A stretch of DNA of 24,620 nucleotides, taken from NCBI GenBank assembly GCA_014763905.1, contig JACXUN010000001.1, forward strand, positions 1 to 24,620, read 5' to 3'. Within the stretch, counting starts at the first letter, position 1. Each line of letters starts with the position of its first letter. Source of the DNA: Campylobacterales bacterium. GTDB lineage: Bacteria; Campylobacterota; Campylobacteria; Campylobacterales; Sulfurovaceae. The notes beneath the pieces are model-generated. The model saw only the letters and a list, made by a program, of their open reading frames with translations. It was not told the origin of the DNA and did not search any database. Positions 6,248-13,741 of the stretch are shown one piece after another. Made by a program: the position numbers and the translations under genes.

Positions 6248-7626
6248 TTCAAGTTAATCTTTTGAGAGGTGACATAGGCGATCGCCTCCTCTCTGGTTTT
6301 GACCGTTCCGTTGATCTGGGCTTGATAGACCTGATGGAGCAACGGTTTAAATGCTCTGGAGGGTGGATACCCCAGCTCAATCAGATCTCGACCTTGTAAC
6401 AGCGGCATAGGCGGGGTATTTAGTACATCCAATCGCTTCGCCTGCTCTAGTAACCAATCTCCCGCTTCATAACGACCTGATAAAGATGCTTCGGTAGTTC
6501 GTCCTAAAAAATCAGCACGTGCCAACCGTACCAGCTCTTCGATATTGACCCGTGTAGCGAGTCGGCGTATCGTCTTATCTTTGGCTCGATTGTGAAAATA
6601 GATTGAGGGTTGCAAATGCTCCCGTACCAATACACCGACCGCTTTGATCAGCTCATGCTCATTGGTCAAGCGGTAGAGAAACCTTTTACTCAGCCCCACT
6701 CCCGCTTCCTCGTGACCGATCGCCGTAATCTTCTCCTCCCCGATCTGCGTATGGGTTGCTTTGCCCAGATCGTGACAGAGTGCTGCTAGCATCAATTTCA
6801 AATCCTCTTTAGTGTCACCGACTTTCAGAGCTGCCATCTGATCGACCACCATCAAGGTGTGTACCCACACATCCCCTTCCGGATGCCACTTTGGCGACTG
6901 CGGCACACCGACAATCGCTTCGAGTTCCGGGAAATAACGTAAGATACCCAGCTCCCGCATCAGTTCAAACCCAATAGAGGGTTTAGGGGACTGGAGCAGC
7001 AGTTTATAAAACTCCATATAGATACGTTCCGCCGCCAACTCCGCTAACATCCCCGCTTCCACCATCGAACGACAAAGTTCAAACGTATGCTCATCTAATC
7101 GATAGCCAAATCTCGCGGCAAACTGAACAGCTCGATAGACCCGCAACGGATCTTCGACGAAAGTTTGATCATCCACATGACATAAAACCCGACGCTCCAT
7201 ATCCCGCTGTCCGCCGTGCGGATCGAGAAACTGTTCTGCTTCGATATCATACCCCATCGCATTGATCGTAAAATCCCGACGAACACTCGCCTCTTCAAAG
7301 GTTAAACTGCCGTCACACTGGATATCAAAACCCCGATGTCCGACACCATTTTTTTGCTCGGTTCGGGGAAAAGCAAAATCATACTCCTCTTTCTCATAAC
7401 GAAATTTAAAGATACCAAAACTCTTACCGACTAGATTCACCGTACCGTATTGGGCTAAAATCCTCTCTAACTGTTCAATATGGGTTAACCCATACACTTC
7501 GACATCATAATCTTTAATCCGAGTTCCCATAAAGTGATCACGTACCGCTCCACCCACCACAATAGCTTGGGCATTCTCTTTTACTAGAGCTTTAGAGATG
7601 GTCTGTATGATATCGGGAATCTGCAT
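6244..7626 (-). CDS. cca: CCA tRNA nucleotidyltransferase with HD domain
   Basis: A class II nucleotidyltransferase that adds or repairs the 3'-CCA of tRNA. It has GGAVRD (25-30), the catalytic DYDVEVYG with D39 and D41, RRDFTINAMGY (motif B), and EDPLRVYRAVQFAARF of the nucleotide-selection helix region. An HD phosphohydrolase domain follows (AALCHDLGKATH, around 288), as in multifunctional Cca enzymes that also carry phosphatase or phosphodiesterase activity. At 460 residues it is somewhat longer than E. coli Cca. I chose ATG at 7624-7626 over GTG at 7632 because TAGGTG precedes it by about five bases. That site overlaps the stop of the upstream SRPBCC gene, suggesting coupling. The stop codon interlocks with that of the convergent cysteine-rich gene. 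Confidence 0.93.
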   Translation of the reverse strand: MQIPDIIQTISKALVKENAQAIVVGGAVRDHFMGTRIKDYDVEVYGLTHIEQLERILAQYGTVNLVGKSFGIFKFRYEKEEYDFAFPRTEQKNGVGHRGFDIQCDGSLTFEEASVRRDFTINAMGYDIEAEQFLDPHGGQRDMERRVLCHVDDQTFVEDPLRVYRAVQFAARFGYRLDEHTFELCRSMVEAGMLAELAAERIYMEFYKLLLQSPKPSIGFELMRELGILRYFPELEAIVGVPQSPKWHPEGDVWVHTLMVVDQMAALKVGDTKEDLKLMLAALCHDLGKATHTQIGEEKITAIGHEEAGVGLSKRFLYRLTNEHELIKAVGVLVREHLQPSIYFHNRAKDKTIRRLATRVNIEELVRLARADFLGRTTEASLSGRYEAGDWLLEQAKRLDVLNTPPMPLLQGRDLIELGYPPSRAFKPLLHQVYQAQINGTVKTREEAIAYVTSQKINLN

Positions 7627-7632
7627 TATCAC

Positions 7633-8565
7633 CTATTTCAGCGGTATCATGATCTTGGTTATCCACTCTGTCGGCGGCAGATCATGCGACGAATTAAGAT
7701 AGAACTCATACCCAAACGACTTCTTGTTGATACGCAGTTTGCGAGAGCGTACCACATTCATCGCCAATGACCATGCATTACCCAGATGCTGATAGTCTCC
7801 AATATGTCGAACCGTCAAGACCCTGTACGGTTCGATTTTTCCTTTGATAAACGGCGGTGCTACTTCAGTATCGGGATCAATCGCCATACAAGAGACAAAC
7901 GTGGTATGATCTTTCATCATATCAAATTGATGATAGATTGAGAAGAGTCTATACTCATTGCTTACTTGATGCGTTTCACGGTGGCTTCCCAAGCTATGGA
8001 AATCACGACCCATCACCTCACCGATCTCCTGAATCAAACAGCTATTTTTTAATCCCATATAATGAATCGCTTCTAGCTTCTCTTCACCGAATAGTTCCAG
8101 TTTAGAGCTGATCTTACCGGTCTCGGCATACTCTTTAAGCATTTTCAGTCCCCGTTCATAATCCATACCGATATAGGTTTTCATCACTTTGGTCATAAAA
8201 AAGAGAAACCATGGCATCTTACCGTACATATTCCAACTGACCTTCGTCGCTTTATCTTCTGATGTCAACTCAAAAGTAACTTGTGATTGGGATCGAAACG
8301 GTTTGAGAAACTGCAAAGAGTAGACCAATTGGTTATTATGGATTTCGGTTAGTTCCAAACTGCCAAAACCAACCATCTCCCCTTCCCATGTCTGCATCGC
8401 TCCGACTTTGCCTTGTAGCGTGTTGAACGTGACCTTGGCATCCGGTTCGACGATCAGCCACGGTGACCACTTTCGCATCTGACGTAAATCGGTTAAAATA
8501 TTTTTTAGTTTGCTTTTGGATTGCTTAACAGTAATAACACGTTCAACATGATAGGATGGTATCAT
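7633..8565 (-). CDS. SRPBCC-domain protein fused to a GyrI-like effector-binding domain
   Basis: 310 residues in two parts. Residues 1 to about 150 look like an SRPBCC/polyketide-cyclase fold: YHVERVITVKQSKSKLKNI at the start, then RKWSPWLI and WEGEMVGFGSLEL. From about 165 to the end it resembles the GyrI-like small-molecule binding domain (AraC effector-binding type), with FIKGKIEPYRVLTVRHIGDY and a C-terminal ESKSFGYEFYLN-like strand. No DNA-binding domain is present, so a ligand-binding or antitoxin-like role is possible but unproven. ATG at 8563-8565 has AAAGGG three bases upstream. It lies 11 bases after glnS and directly before cca, so the three are almost certainly one operon. Domain call is fairly firm; ligand unknown. 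Confidence 0.8.
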   Translation of the reverse strand: MIPSYHVERVITVKQSKSKLKNILTDLRQMRKWSPWLIVEPDAKVTFNTLQGKVGAMQTWEGEMVGFGSLELTEIHNNQLVYSLQFLKPFRSQSQVTFELTSEDKATKVSWNMYGKMPWFLFFMTKVMKTYIGMDYERGLKMLKEYAETGKISSKLELFGEEKLEAIHYMGLKNSCLIQEIGEVMGRDFHSLGSHRETHQVSNEYRLFSIYHQFDMMKDHTTFVSCMAIDPDTEVAPPFIKGKIEPYRVLTVRHIGDYQHLGNAWSLAMNVVRSRKLRINKKSFGYEFYLNSSHDLPPTEWITKIMIPLK

Positions 8566-8576
8566 AAACCCTTTAT

Positions 8577-10838
8577 CTATTTTAACTTCTCAGTCACCAG
8601 TTCATTGACCACTTTTGGATTGGCTTTGCCTCCAGTGGCTTTCAAAACTTGCCCGACAAAGAAACCAAACAGTTTGGTGTTACCGGCTCGATATTTGGCA
8701 ACATTGTCTGGATTGTTTGCCATTACCTCATCAATAATAGGCAAAATTTTAGCCGGATCACTGATCTGTACTAATCCTTTGGCTTCCACGATTTGGCTCG
8801 GATTGTCACCCGATTGAGCCATCTCCTCAAAGACCTGTTTGGCAATCTTGGTTGAAATTGTCTCCTCATCAACCATTTTAACCAGTTCGGCTATCTGTTT
8901 GGCATTAAATTTAAGCTCATCTGCCTGCTTCTCTTTGAGTTCTCTAGCCACCTCATTGGTGATCAGATTAGCTAAGCTTATCGGACTATGAAGTGTCAAG
9001 AGAGCCTCTTCATAAAATGAGGAGAGATATTCATCCCGTGCTAAGGTATTGGCTACTTCATTGTTGAGTCCAAGCTCACCCGTATATTTATCAAATAGTG
9101 CTTGCTCTTCTTCACTCATAGGAGCTACTTCACCGTCTATTTGTACTTTTTTCGCTTGTGGTTTACGCTCACTCTTCGGTTCTGAATCCTCTGTTTTTGA
9201 TTTTTTCGTCCAAGAGTCTTTGAGTCCAACAATTTTATTAAACACTGGGTTTTCATCCGTATAATCAATCGGATCGGCATAAAAATACCCATGCCGCTCA
9301 AACTGGAATCGAACATCCAATTGATCCGTGATAACCGCCGGTTCAATGAGTGCATCTTTTATAATATGTAGCGAGTCTGGATTGAGATCTTCGAGTCCTT
9401 CAGGTGCTTCAACCTTGAAGAGTCGGTCATAGAGCCGTATCTCTACTTTTTTGGCGTGTTCGGCACTCACCCATTGAATCGCACTTTTGACCTTGATACC
9501 GCTGGTATCAGAACCGCTTTTGGACTCGGGATAGTACTCCGCTTTGATCTCGGTAATGTTGCCGTCAGCATCTTTGATCACCTCTTTACAGGCGATAATA
9601 TACCCATGTCTGAGTCTTACCGGTTGCTCAGGAGTCAAACGGTAATACCCTTTTGGCGGATTTTCCGAAAAGTCATCACGCTCGATATAAATCTCACGAG
9701 AAAAAGGAATCAGGCGTGAACCCTCTTTTGGTACATCATGCGGGTAGTAAGGAGCATCAATCTCTTCCATCCCTTCATAATTTTCGATCGTCACTTTGAG
9801 GGGATCAAAAACCGCCAATACCCGTGGAACTTTAAGATTAAGATCATCACGGATACAGAACTCTAGTTGGGAAACATCTACCATCGAGTTGGCTTTGGCG
9901 ATACCGATGCTATCACAGAAATTGATAATCGATTCAGGAGTATACCCTCTACGTCGATATCCCGCAATGGTCGGCATACGTGGGTCATCCCAGCCGCTCA
10001 CTTTGCCTTCATTGACCAATTCCAAAAGCTTCCGTTTACTCATCACCGTATAGTTGATACCAAGTCGTGCAAACTCATGTTGGTAGGGTCTATGCGGCGT
10101 GAGTCCCAACGTATCGAGTATCCAGTCATAAATAGCACGGTTATTTTCAAACTCCAAAGTACAGAACGAATGGGTAATCCCTTCGATATAATCGGAAAGA
10201 CAGTGGGCGAAATCATACATCGGATAGACATGCCATGCATCACCCGCACGATAATGGTGGGCATGTCGGATACGATAGAGCAGCGGATCACGCATCTTCA
10301 TATTGGCGGCTGACATATCGATCTTGGCTCTCAGGACATGTTCTCCCTCTTGGAACTCACCGTTTTTCATCCGTTCAAAAAGGTCGAGGTTCTCTTCTAC
10401 CGATCGATCCGCGTATTTGCTGCGTCGTCCCGGCTCAGTGATCGTTCCCCGATATTCACGAATCTCCTCTTCATTTAGACTGTCAACATATGCCTTGCCC
10501 ATTTGGATCAGCTCCACCGCACAATCATACAGCTTAGGAAAATAATCCGACGTATAATAGACCTGATCACCCCACTCAAACCCCAGCCACTCTACGGCAT
10601 CTTTGAGTGCTTCAACATAGCGTATATCTTCGGTAGTAGGGTTGGTATCGTCCATTCTAAGGTTGCAGCGACCATGATAATCCCGTGCAATACCAAAATT
10701 GATGCAGATCGATTTAGCATGCCCAATGTGCGGAAATCCATTCGGCTCAGGAGGAAATCGCGTATGTACCGCAGTATATTTGCCTGATTCTAAATCCTCT
10801 TCAACTTTTACACGTAAAAAATCTTTGCTCTCACTCAT
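8577..10838 (-). CDS. glnS: Glutaminyl-tRNA synthetase with C-terminal YqeY/GatB-tail domain
   Basis: A 753-residue class I synthetase charging tRNA(Gln). It carries the HIGH motif in PPEPNGFPHIGHAKSI (29-44), the KMSKS equivalent VMSKRK (265-270), and GlnRS-type residues such as ARDYHGRCNLRMDDTNPTTE. The anticodon-binding beta-barrels end near 543. A lysine/glutamate-rich linker (about 544-570) then leads into some 180 residues of the YqeY/GatB tail type, ending in LFGFFVGQVLKATGGKANP. The same fusion is known from Deinococcus radiodurans GlnRS, where the tail aids tRNA binding. Many Campylobacterota instead make Gln-tRNA through GatCAB, so a dedicated GlnRS is notable. First gene of the glnS-SRPBCC-cca operon; AAAGG lies ten bases before its ATG. 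Confidence 0.95.
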   Translation of the reverse strand: MSESKDFLRVKVEEDLESGKYTAVHTRFPPEPNGFPHIGHAKSICINFGIARDYHGRCNLRMDDTNPTTEDIRYVEALKDAVEWLGFEWGDQVYYTSDYFPKLYDCAVELIQMGKAYVDSLNEEEIREYRGTITEPGRRSKYADRSVEENLDLFERMKNGEFQEGEHVLRAKIDMSAANMKMRDPLLYRIRHAHHYRAGDAWHVYPMYDFAHCLSDYIEGITHSFCTLEFENNRAIYDWILDTLGLTPHRPYQHEFARLGINYTVMSKRKLLELVNEGKVSGWDDPRMPTIAGYRRRGYTPESIINFCDSIGIAKANSMVDVSQLEFCIRDDLNLKVPRVLAVFDPLKVTIENYEGMEEIDAPYYPHDVPKEGSRLIPFSREIYIERDDFSENPPKGYYRLTPEQPVRLRHGYIIACKEVIKDADGNITEIKAEYYPESKSGSDTSGIKVKSAIQWVSAEHAKKVEIRLYDRLFKVEAPEGLEDLNPDSLHIIKDALIEPAVITDQLDVRFQFERHGYFYADPIDYTDENPVFNKIVGLKDSWTKKSKTEDSEPKSERKPQAKKVQIDGEVAPMSEEEQALFDKYTGELGLNNEVANTLARDEYLSSFYEEALLTLHSPISLANLITNEVARELKEKQADELKFNAKQIAELVKMVDEETISTKIAKQVFEEMAQSGDNPSQIVEAKGLVQISDPAKILPIIDEVMANNPDNVAKYRAGNTKLFGFFVGQVLKATGGKANPKVVNELVTEKLK

Positions 10839-10853
10839 TTATCATAAACCTTT

Positions 10854-10883
10854 TAACCTGAGTTCAACGTCGAACTCAGGTTA
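10854..10883 (-). promoter_or_regulatory. 12-bp hairpin at the 5' end of the glnS leader
   Basis: TAACCTGAGTTC (10854-10865) pairs perfectly with GAACTCAGGTTA (10872-10883) around a six-base loop. The -10 at 10887-10892 would place the minus-strand transcript start near 10880, so the hairpin lies at the very 5' end of the glnS mRNA, just before its ribosome-binding site. A role in mRNA stability or translational control is inferred. Neither side has a terminator-like U run. Confidence 0.6.
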
Positions 10884-10886
10884 TTA

Positions 10887-10892
10887 ATTATA
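10887..10892 (-). promoter_or_regulatory. -10 promoter of the glnS operon
   Basis: TATAAT on the minus strand, 48 bases before the glnS ATG, in AT-rich DNA. No -35 or TG extension is visible. Confidence 0.5.
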
Positions 10893-11026
10893 TAAGCGGT
10901 GTATTTTATCGAATTAGTGCTTATTGTGTCTTACAATAAGGGGTTTTGGTTATAATTAGTCATGATGATAAAAACACTTAACCCGAACCACCGGGAAAAC
11001 CATTGAATCCCAATAAAATACGTCAA

Positions 11027-11052
11027 AAGTGAATCCTAACTGGAATTCACTT
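11027..11052 (-). terminator. Probable terminator of the OmpA/coiled-coil operon
   Basis: On the minus strand AAGTGAAT pairs with ATTCACTT, extended by two G-C pairs past a bulged base, with a loop around AGTTA. The 3' arm runs into CTTTTG. It lies 12 bases after the stop of the coiled-coil gene. The U tract is short, so termination may be partial. Confidence 0.5.
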
Positions 11053-11063
11053 CAAGGCAATAC

Positions 11064-11525
11064 TTACTGCTGAAGCAGTTGTTTAATATACGCCTCTTTA
11101 CGTTCAATTGTCTCTTCTGCTTTAATCAAAACCAATTCAAACTCTTTGAGTTCGGCATTTTTCTCTTGTAATGCTTGTTCCAAATCTTTAACTCTCCGTC
11201 GACTTGCCAGATCAGGATTGCTTGTTTCCAACTCATGAATCATTGTCTGCTTGGCATCAAGTTCTGCTAGCTTTGACATCAACTCCTCTTTGATGCTTTG
11301 GTGACGCTCTTTGTAACTCTCACTGATGGCTTGTTCTGCTTCATATTGCTGCTTTAGCTGTGCAATTTTGGCTAGCAAGTCATTTCGATTTTCACCCTCT
11401 TCGATATCCAACTCAATCGTCTCTTTTTCCGAACGCAAGGCTTTGGCAAAAAACCATCCGATCACAAATCCCAATAACAACGCGATAATCAAACAAATCG
11501 CAATCTTTCCCATCATTTCTATCAT
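11064..11525 (-). CDS. Membrane-anchored coiled-coil protein
   Basis: 153 residues. One strong membrane segment (about 6-27, IAICLIIALLLGFVIGWFFA) is followed by a long, charged, glycine-free helical region with leucine/alanine heptads (LLAKIAQLKQQYEAEQ, then VKDLEQALQEKNAELKEFE) reaching almost to the C-terminus. This is the layout of a bitopic inner-membrane protein with a rod-like domain, probably in the cytoplasm given the lysine/arginine residues just after the segment. It lies six bases after the OmpA-family gene, and AAGGAG before its ATG overlaps the end of that gene, so they are cotranscribed. An envelope-scaffold role is inferred from the neighbour. No named family recognised. Confidence 0.75.
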   Translation of the reverse strand: MIEMMGKIAICLIIALLLGFVIGWFFAKALRSEKETIELDIEEGENRNDLLAKIAQLKQQYEAEQAISESYKERHQSIKEELMSKLAELDAKQTMIHELETSNPDLASRRRVKDLEQALQEKNAELKEFELVLIKAEETIERKEAYIKQLLQQ

Positions 11526-11531
11526 CGTAAT

Positions 11532-12551
11532 TTATCTCCTTTTTATAATAATCTCAACTCTTCGATTCAACTGACTGTAGGGTTTATCTACATAAAGGAG
11601 ATGGGTCTCGCCATATCCTTGTGCTTTAATATTTTTCGGATTCAACCCCTTGCTTCCCAGATAGTTTTTAACACTTTTCGCTCGCTCTTGGCTAATCCAT
11701 CGGTTGATCGCCCGTTTACCGCTCGCATCGGTATAGCCGTTAACCACTATCGTACTATCAGGGATATCTTTAACGATTTGAATAATCTTATCCAGCGTCT
11801 TCTGACTCTTTTTTGTAATTCTCGCCCGATTGCGTTCAAAATGAATCTGCTCCTGCTCAATGATCTCCGATACTTGCCGCTGAGCCTCCTCGATAGGATC
11901 GACTACCGGTTTGGTTACTGCTTGAGTAACAACCCGATCAACGATTGGTACCGGCTCAATCACTTTAGACGGGGTAAAAACCGTATCATTTTTGACGCTG
12001 TAGGCGATACCCTCTTGTTCAATCATCTGTTGAAGTTTGGCTTGAACCGCTGCATCAGTCAACTCTCCTTGAAGGGTGATCTGCTTATGTTCATCTACCG
12101 TAATACCGATATGGGTCAAATTCTCATCATGAAAAAAAGCAACCATTTTTTGAACAAACTCACTCCAAACCGGATAGCTCTGTTCATTGGTAAAAAGGAT
12201 CGGTCGCTCACATTTAAATGTTTGGCAATGCTCCATCAATGTCACCTTAAGCGAATCAGTATCCTCCAAAATCGGTAATCTACCATCAATTAAAATTTTA
12301 TCCTCGTTAATCACATACTGAAGTAAAGCCGGTTTGAGATATGATGCTTCTTTCAGATTGAATGGTTGGATCGGTGGAGCTGGTATCTCGGTACCCTTTT
12401 TATTTAATCCATTTGAAACCTCTACAGAGATTTTTTTCTGACTCTCTTGATAGGCTAAAAATTCATCCAAATGAAAATAAATACATAGTGTGATAAGAAA
12501 TAACGCCCCCAATAAACCGTATAGTAAAACTTTGATACTCTGTTTCATCAT
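11532..12551 (-). CDS. OmpA-family envelope protein with possible BON-like repeats
   Basis: 339 residues. An N-terminal anchor (about 7-26, KVLLYGLLGALFLITLCIYF) lacks a lipobox or cleavage site, so the protein is probably held in the inner membrane facing the periplasm. Residues 236-339 form a full OmpA/MotB-type peptidoglycan-binding domain: NGYTDASG with Asp275, ISQERAKSVKNYL, and the closing NRRVEI with the conserved arginines. Between them, KILIDGRLPILEDTDSLK and QITLQGELTDAAVQAKLQ resemble two BON-like units, as in mycobacterial ArfA/OmpATb; this is pattern reading only. ATG at 12549-12551 has AAGGAAG about seven bases upstream. It heads a two-gene operon with the coiled-coil protein. 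Confidence 0.85.
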   Translation of the reverse strand: MMKQSIKVLLYGLLGALFLITLCIYFHLDEFLAYQESQKKISVEVSNGLNKKGTEIPAPPIQPFNLKEASYLKPALLQYVINEDKILIDGRLPILEDTDSLKVTLMEHCQTFKCERPILFTNEQSYPVWSEFVQKMVAFFHDENLTHIGITVDEHKQITLQGELTDAAVQAKLQQMIEQEGIAYSVKNDTVFTPSKVIEPVPIVDRVVTQAVTKPVVDPIEEAQRQVSEIIEQEQIHFERNRARITKKSQKTLDKIIQIVKDIPDSTIVVNGYTDASGKRAINRWISQERAKSVKNYLGSKGLNPKNIKAQGYGETHLLYVDKPYSQLNRRVEIIIKRR

Positions 12552-12597
12552 TATACTGCTTCCTTCTAAATCTATTCGTTAACATATTATCACAATG

Positions 12598-12603
12598 ATT
12601 ATA
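12598..12603 (-). promoter_or_regulatory. -10 promoter of the OmpA-family operon
   Basis: TATAAT on the minus strand, 46 bases before the ATG of the OmpA-family gene, with AAGGAAG further downstream. No clear -35. Confidence 0.5.
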
Positions 12604-12652
12604 ATACATTTTCTTGTAGAGTGAGATTATGAATTGCAATCTTGGCCAAATA

Positions 12653-12661
12653 TGCTACAAT
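12653..12661 (+). promoter_or_regulatory. Extended -10 promoter abutting the dipeptide epimerase
   Basis: TGC-TACAAT, six bases before the ATG at 12668. As with bpt, this implies a leaderless transcript. It also argues against an in-frame ATG at 12629, which lies upstream of the promoter. Confidence 0.6.
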
Positions 12662-12667
12662 TTGCCT

Positions 12668-13741
12668 ATGAAAATTACCCGTATCAAAACCCAACGCCTT
12701 CATGCTCCGCTCAAAACTCCCTTCAAAACCGCTTTGCGTACCGTCACCCATCTCGAAGATATCATCGTTACGATCCATACTGATAGTGGACAGATCGGTT
12801 ATGGTGAAGGAGCCGCTACTGCTGTCATCACCGGAGAAACACTTGCCAGTATCGAGGGAGCCATCGAACACTATAAACCCTTATTAGTAGGACAGGAGGT
12901 AGAAGCGTTTAATATGCTGCTCCAGATCATCCATAAAAATATGATTCATAATACCACTGTCAAAGCCATGCTAGAAACCGCACTCTATGATCTCAGAGCC
13001 CAAAGCTTTCAAACCCCGCTTTATCGATTACTGGGTGGAAATCAAACACGATTTATTACCGATATTACCATTAGTCTTAATGATATTGATACGATGATTG
13101 TAGACTGTCAAAAAGCAATCGATCTTGGCTACACCATTCTCAAAATCAAAGTCGGAGAGACCATCGCCAAAGATTTTGATCGTATCCAGACCATCGCCAA
13201 AACCTTCCCCGATATCACTTTACGTATCGATGCCAATCAAGCCTGGAGTCCCAAAGAGACCGTCACCCTCCTCACCCGACTCGAAAACCAAGGCACCGTT
13301 GCCGAACTGATCGAACAGCCGGTCAGAGCCAATGATTTCCGAGGGATGCGATATATCAAAGAACGTACCCTCACTCCCCTACTCACTGACGAATCGATTT
13401 TCAGTCCTAAACAAGCCATTGAGTTGCTAGAAATAGATGCTTGTGATATGATCAATATCAAACTCGCCAAATGCGGCGGCATCTCCAACGCACTAAAAAT
13501 CGCCGATATGGCTGAACTCTACGGTGTCAAATGTATGCTTGGATGTATGTTAGAGGGACCGATCTCCGTTGGAGCTGCGGTACATGTTGCTTCGTCAAAA
13601 GCAGAGACAATTACCATGCTGGATCTGGATGGAGCCAATCTTTTAGCAACCAATCCAGTGCTTGGCGGTGTTATATTTAACGAAAGTGACTTAAGATTGA
13701 CAGACCACTATGGTTTAGGAGTCCAATTAATCCAATCTTAG
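12668..13741 (+). CDS. Dipeptide epimerase, L-Ala-D/L-Glu type (enolase superfamily)
   Basis: 357 residues of the muconate-lactonising subgroup. Catalytic lysines sit on each face of the barrel: K159/K161 in LKIKVGE and K265 in NIKLAKCGG. The metal ligands are D188 (RIDANQAW), E216 (IEQP) and D241 (LTDES). DLDGAN at 319-324 supplies the DxD motif that marks dipeptide epimerases and binds the substrate's amino end. In E. coli and Bacillus such enzymes epimerise L-Ala-D-Glu from murein peptides for reuse; that substrate is inferred here, and other dipeptides are possible. Start is ATG 12668, six bases behind a -10. Monocistronic; the stop interlocks with the glyS stop. Family certain, substrate likely. 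Confidence 0.9.
   Translation: MKITRIKTQRLHAPLKTPFKTALRTVTHLEDIIVTIHTDSGQIGYGEGAATAVITGETLASIEGAIEHYKPLLVGQEVEAFNMLLQIIHKNMIHNTTVKAMLETALYDLRAQSFQTPLYRLLGGNQTRFITDITISLNDIDTMIVDCQKAIDLGYTILKIKVGETIAKDFDRIQTIAKTFPDITLRIDANQAWSPKETVTLLTRLENQGTVAELIEQPVRANDFRGMRYIKERTLTPLLTDESIFSPKQAIELLEIDACDMINIKLAKCGGISNALKIADMAELYGVKCMLGCMLEGPISVGAAVHVASSKAETITMLDLDGANLLATNPVLGGVIFNESDLRLTDHYGLGVQLIQS

Noticed and set aside
9867..10313. 148-codon open frame on the plus strand inside glnS
   Set aside because: Antisense to conserved GlnRS sequence with no independent evidence.
10962..11006. Fourteen-codon ORF (MMIKTLNPNHRENH) behind TATAAT at 10951-10956 on the plus strand
   Set aside because: No ribosome site and no plus-strand gene downstream for a leader peptide to control; likely chance.
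11601..12278. 225-codon open frame on the plus strand opposite the OmpA-family gene
   Set aside because: No promoter, poor composition, and the opposite strand has clear OmpA-domain motifs; it is a shadow frame.
12629..12667. In-frame upstream ATG that would extend the dipeptide epimerase by 13 residues
   Set aside because: The extended -10 at 12653-12661 lies after this ATG, and the family normally begins near MKITRIKT.
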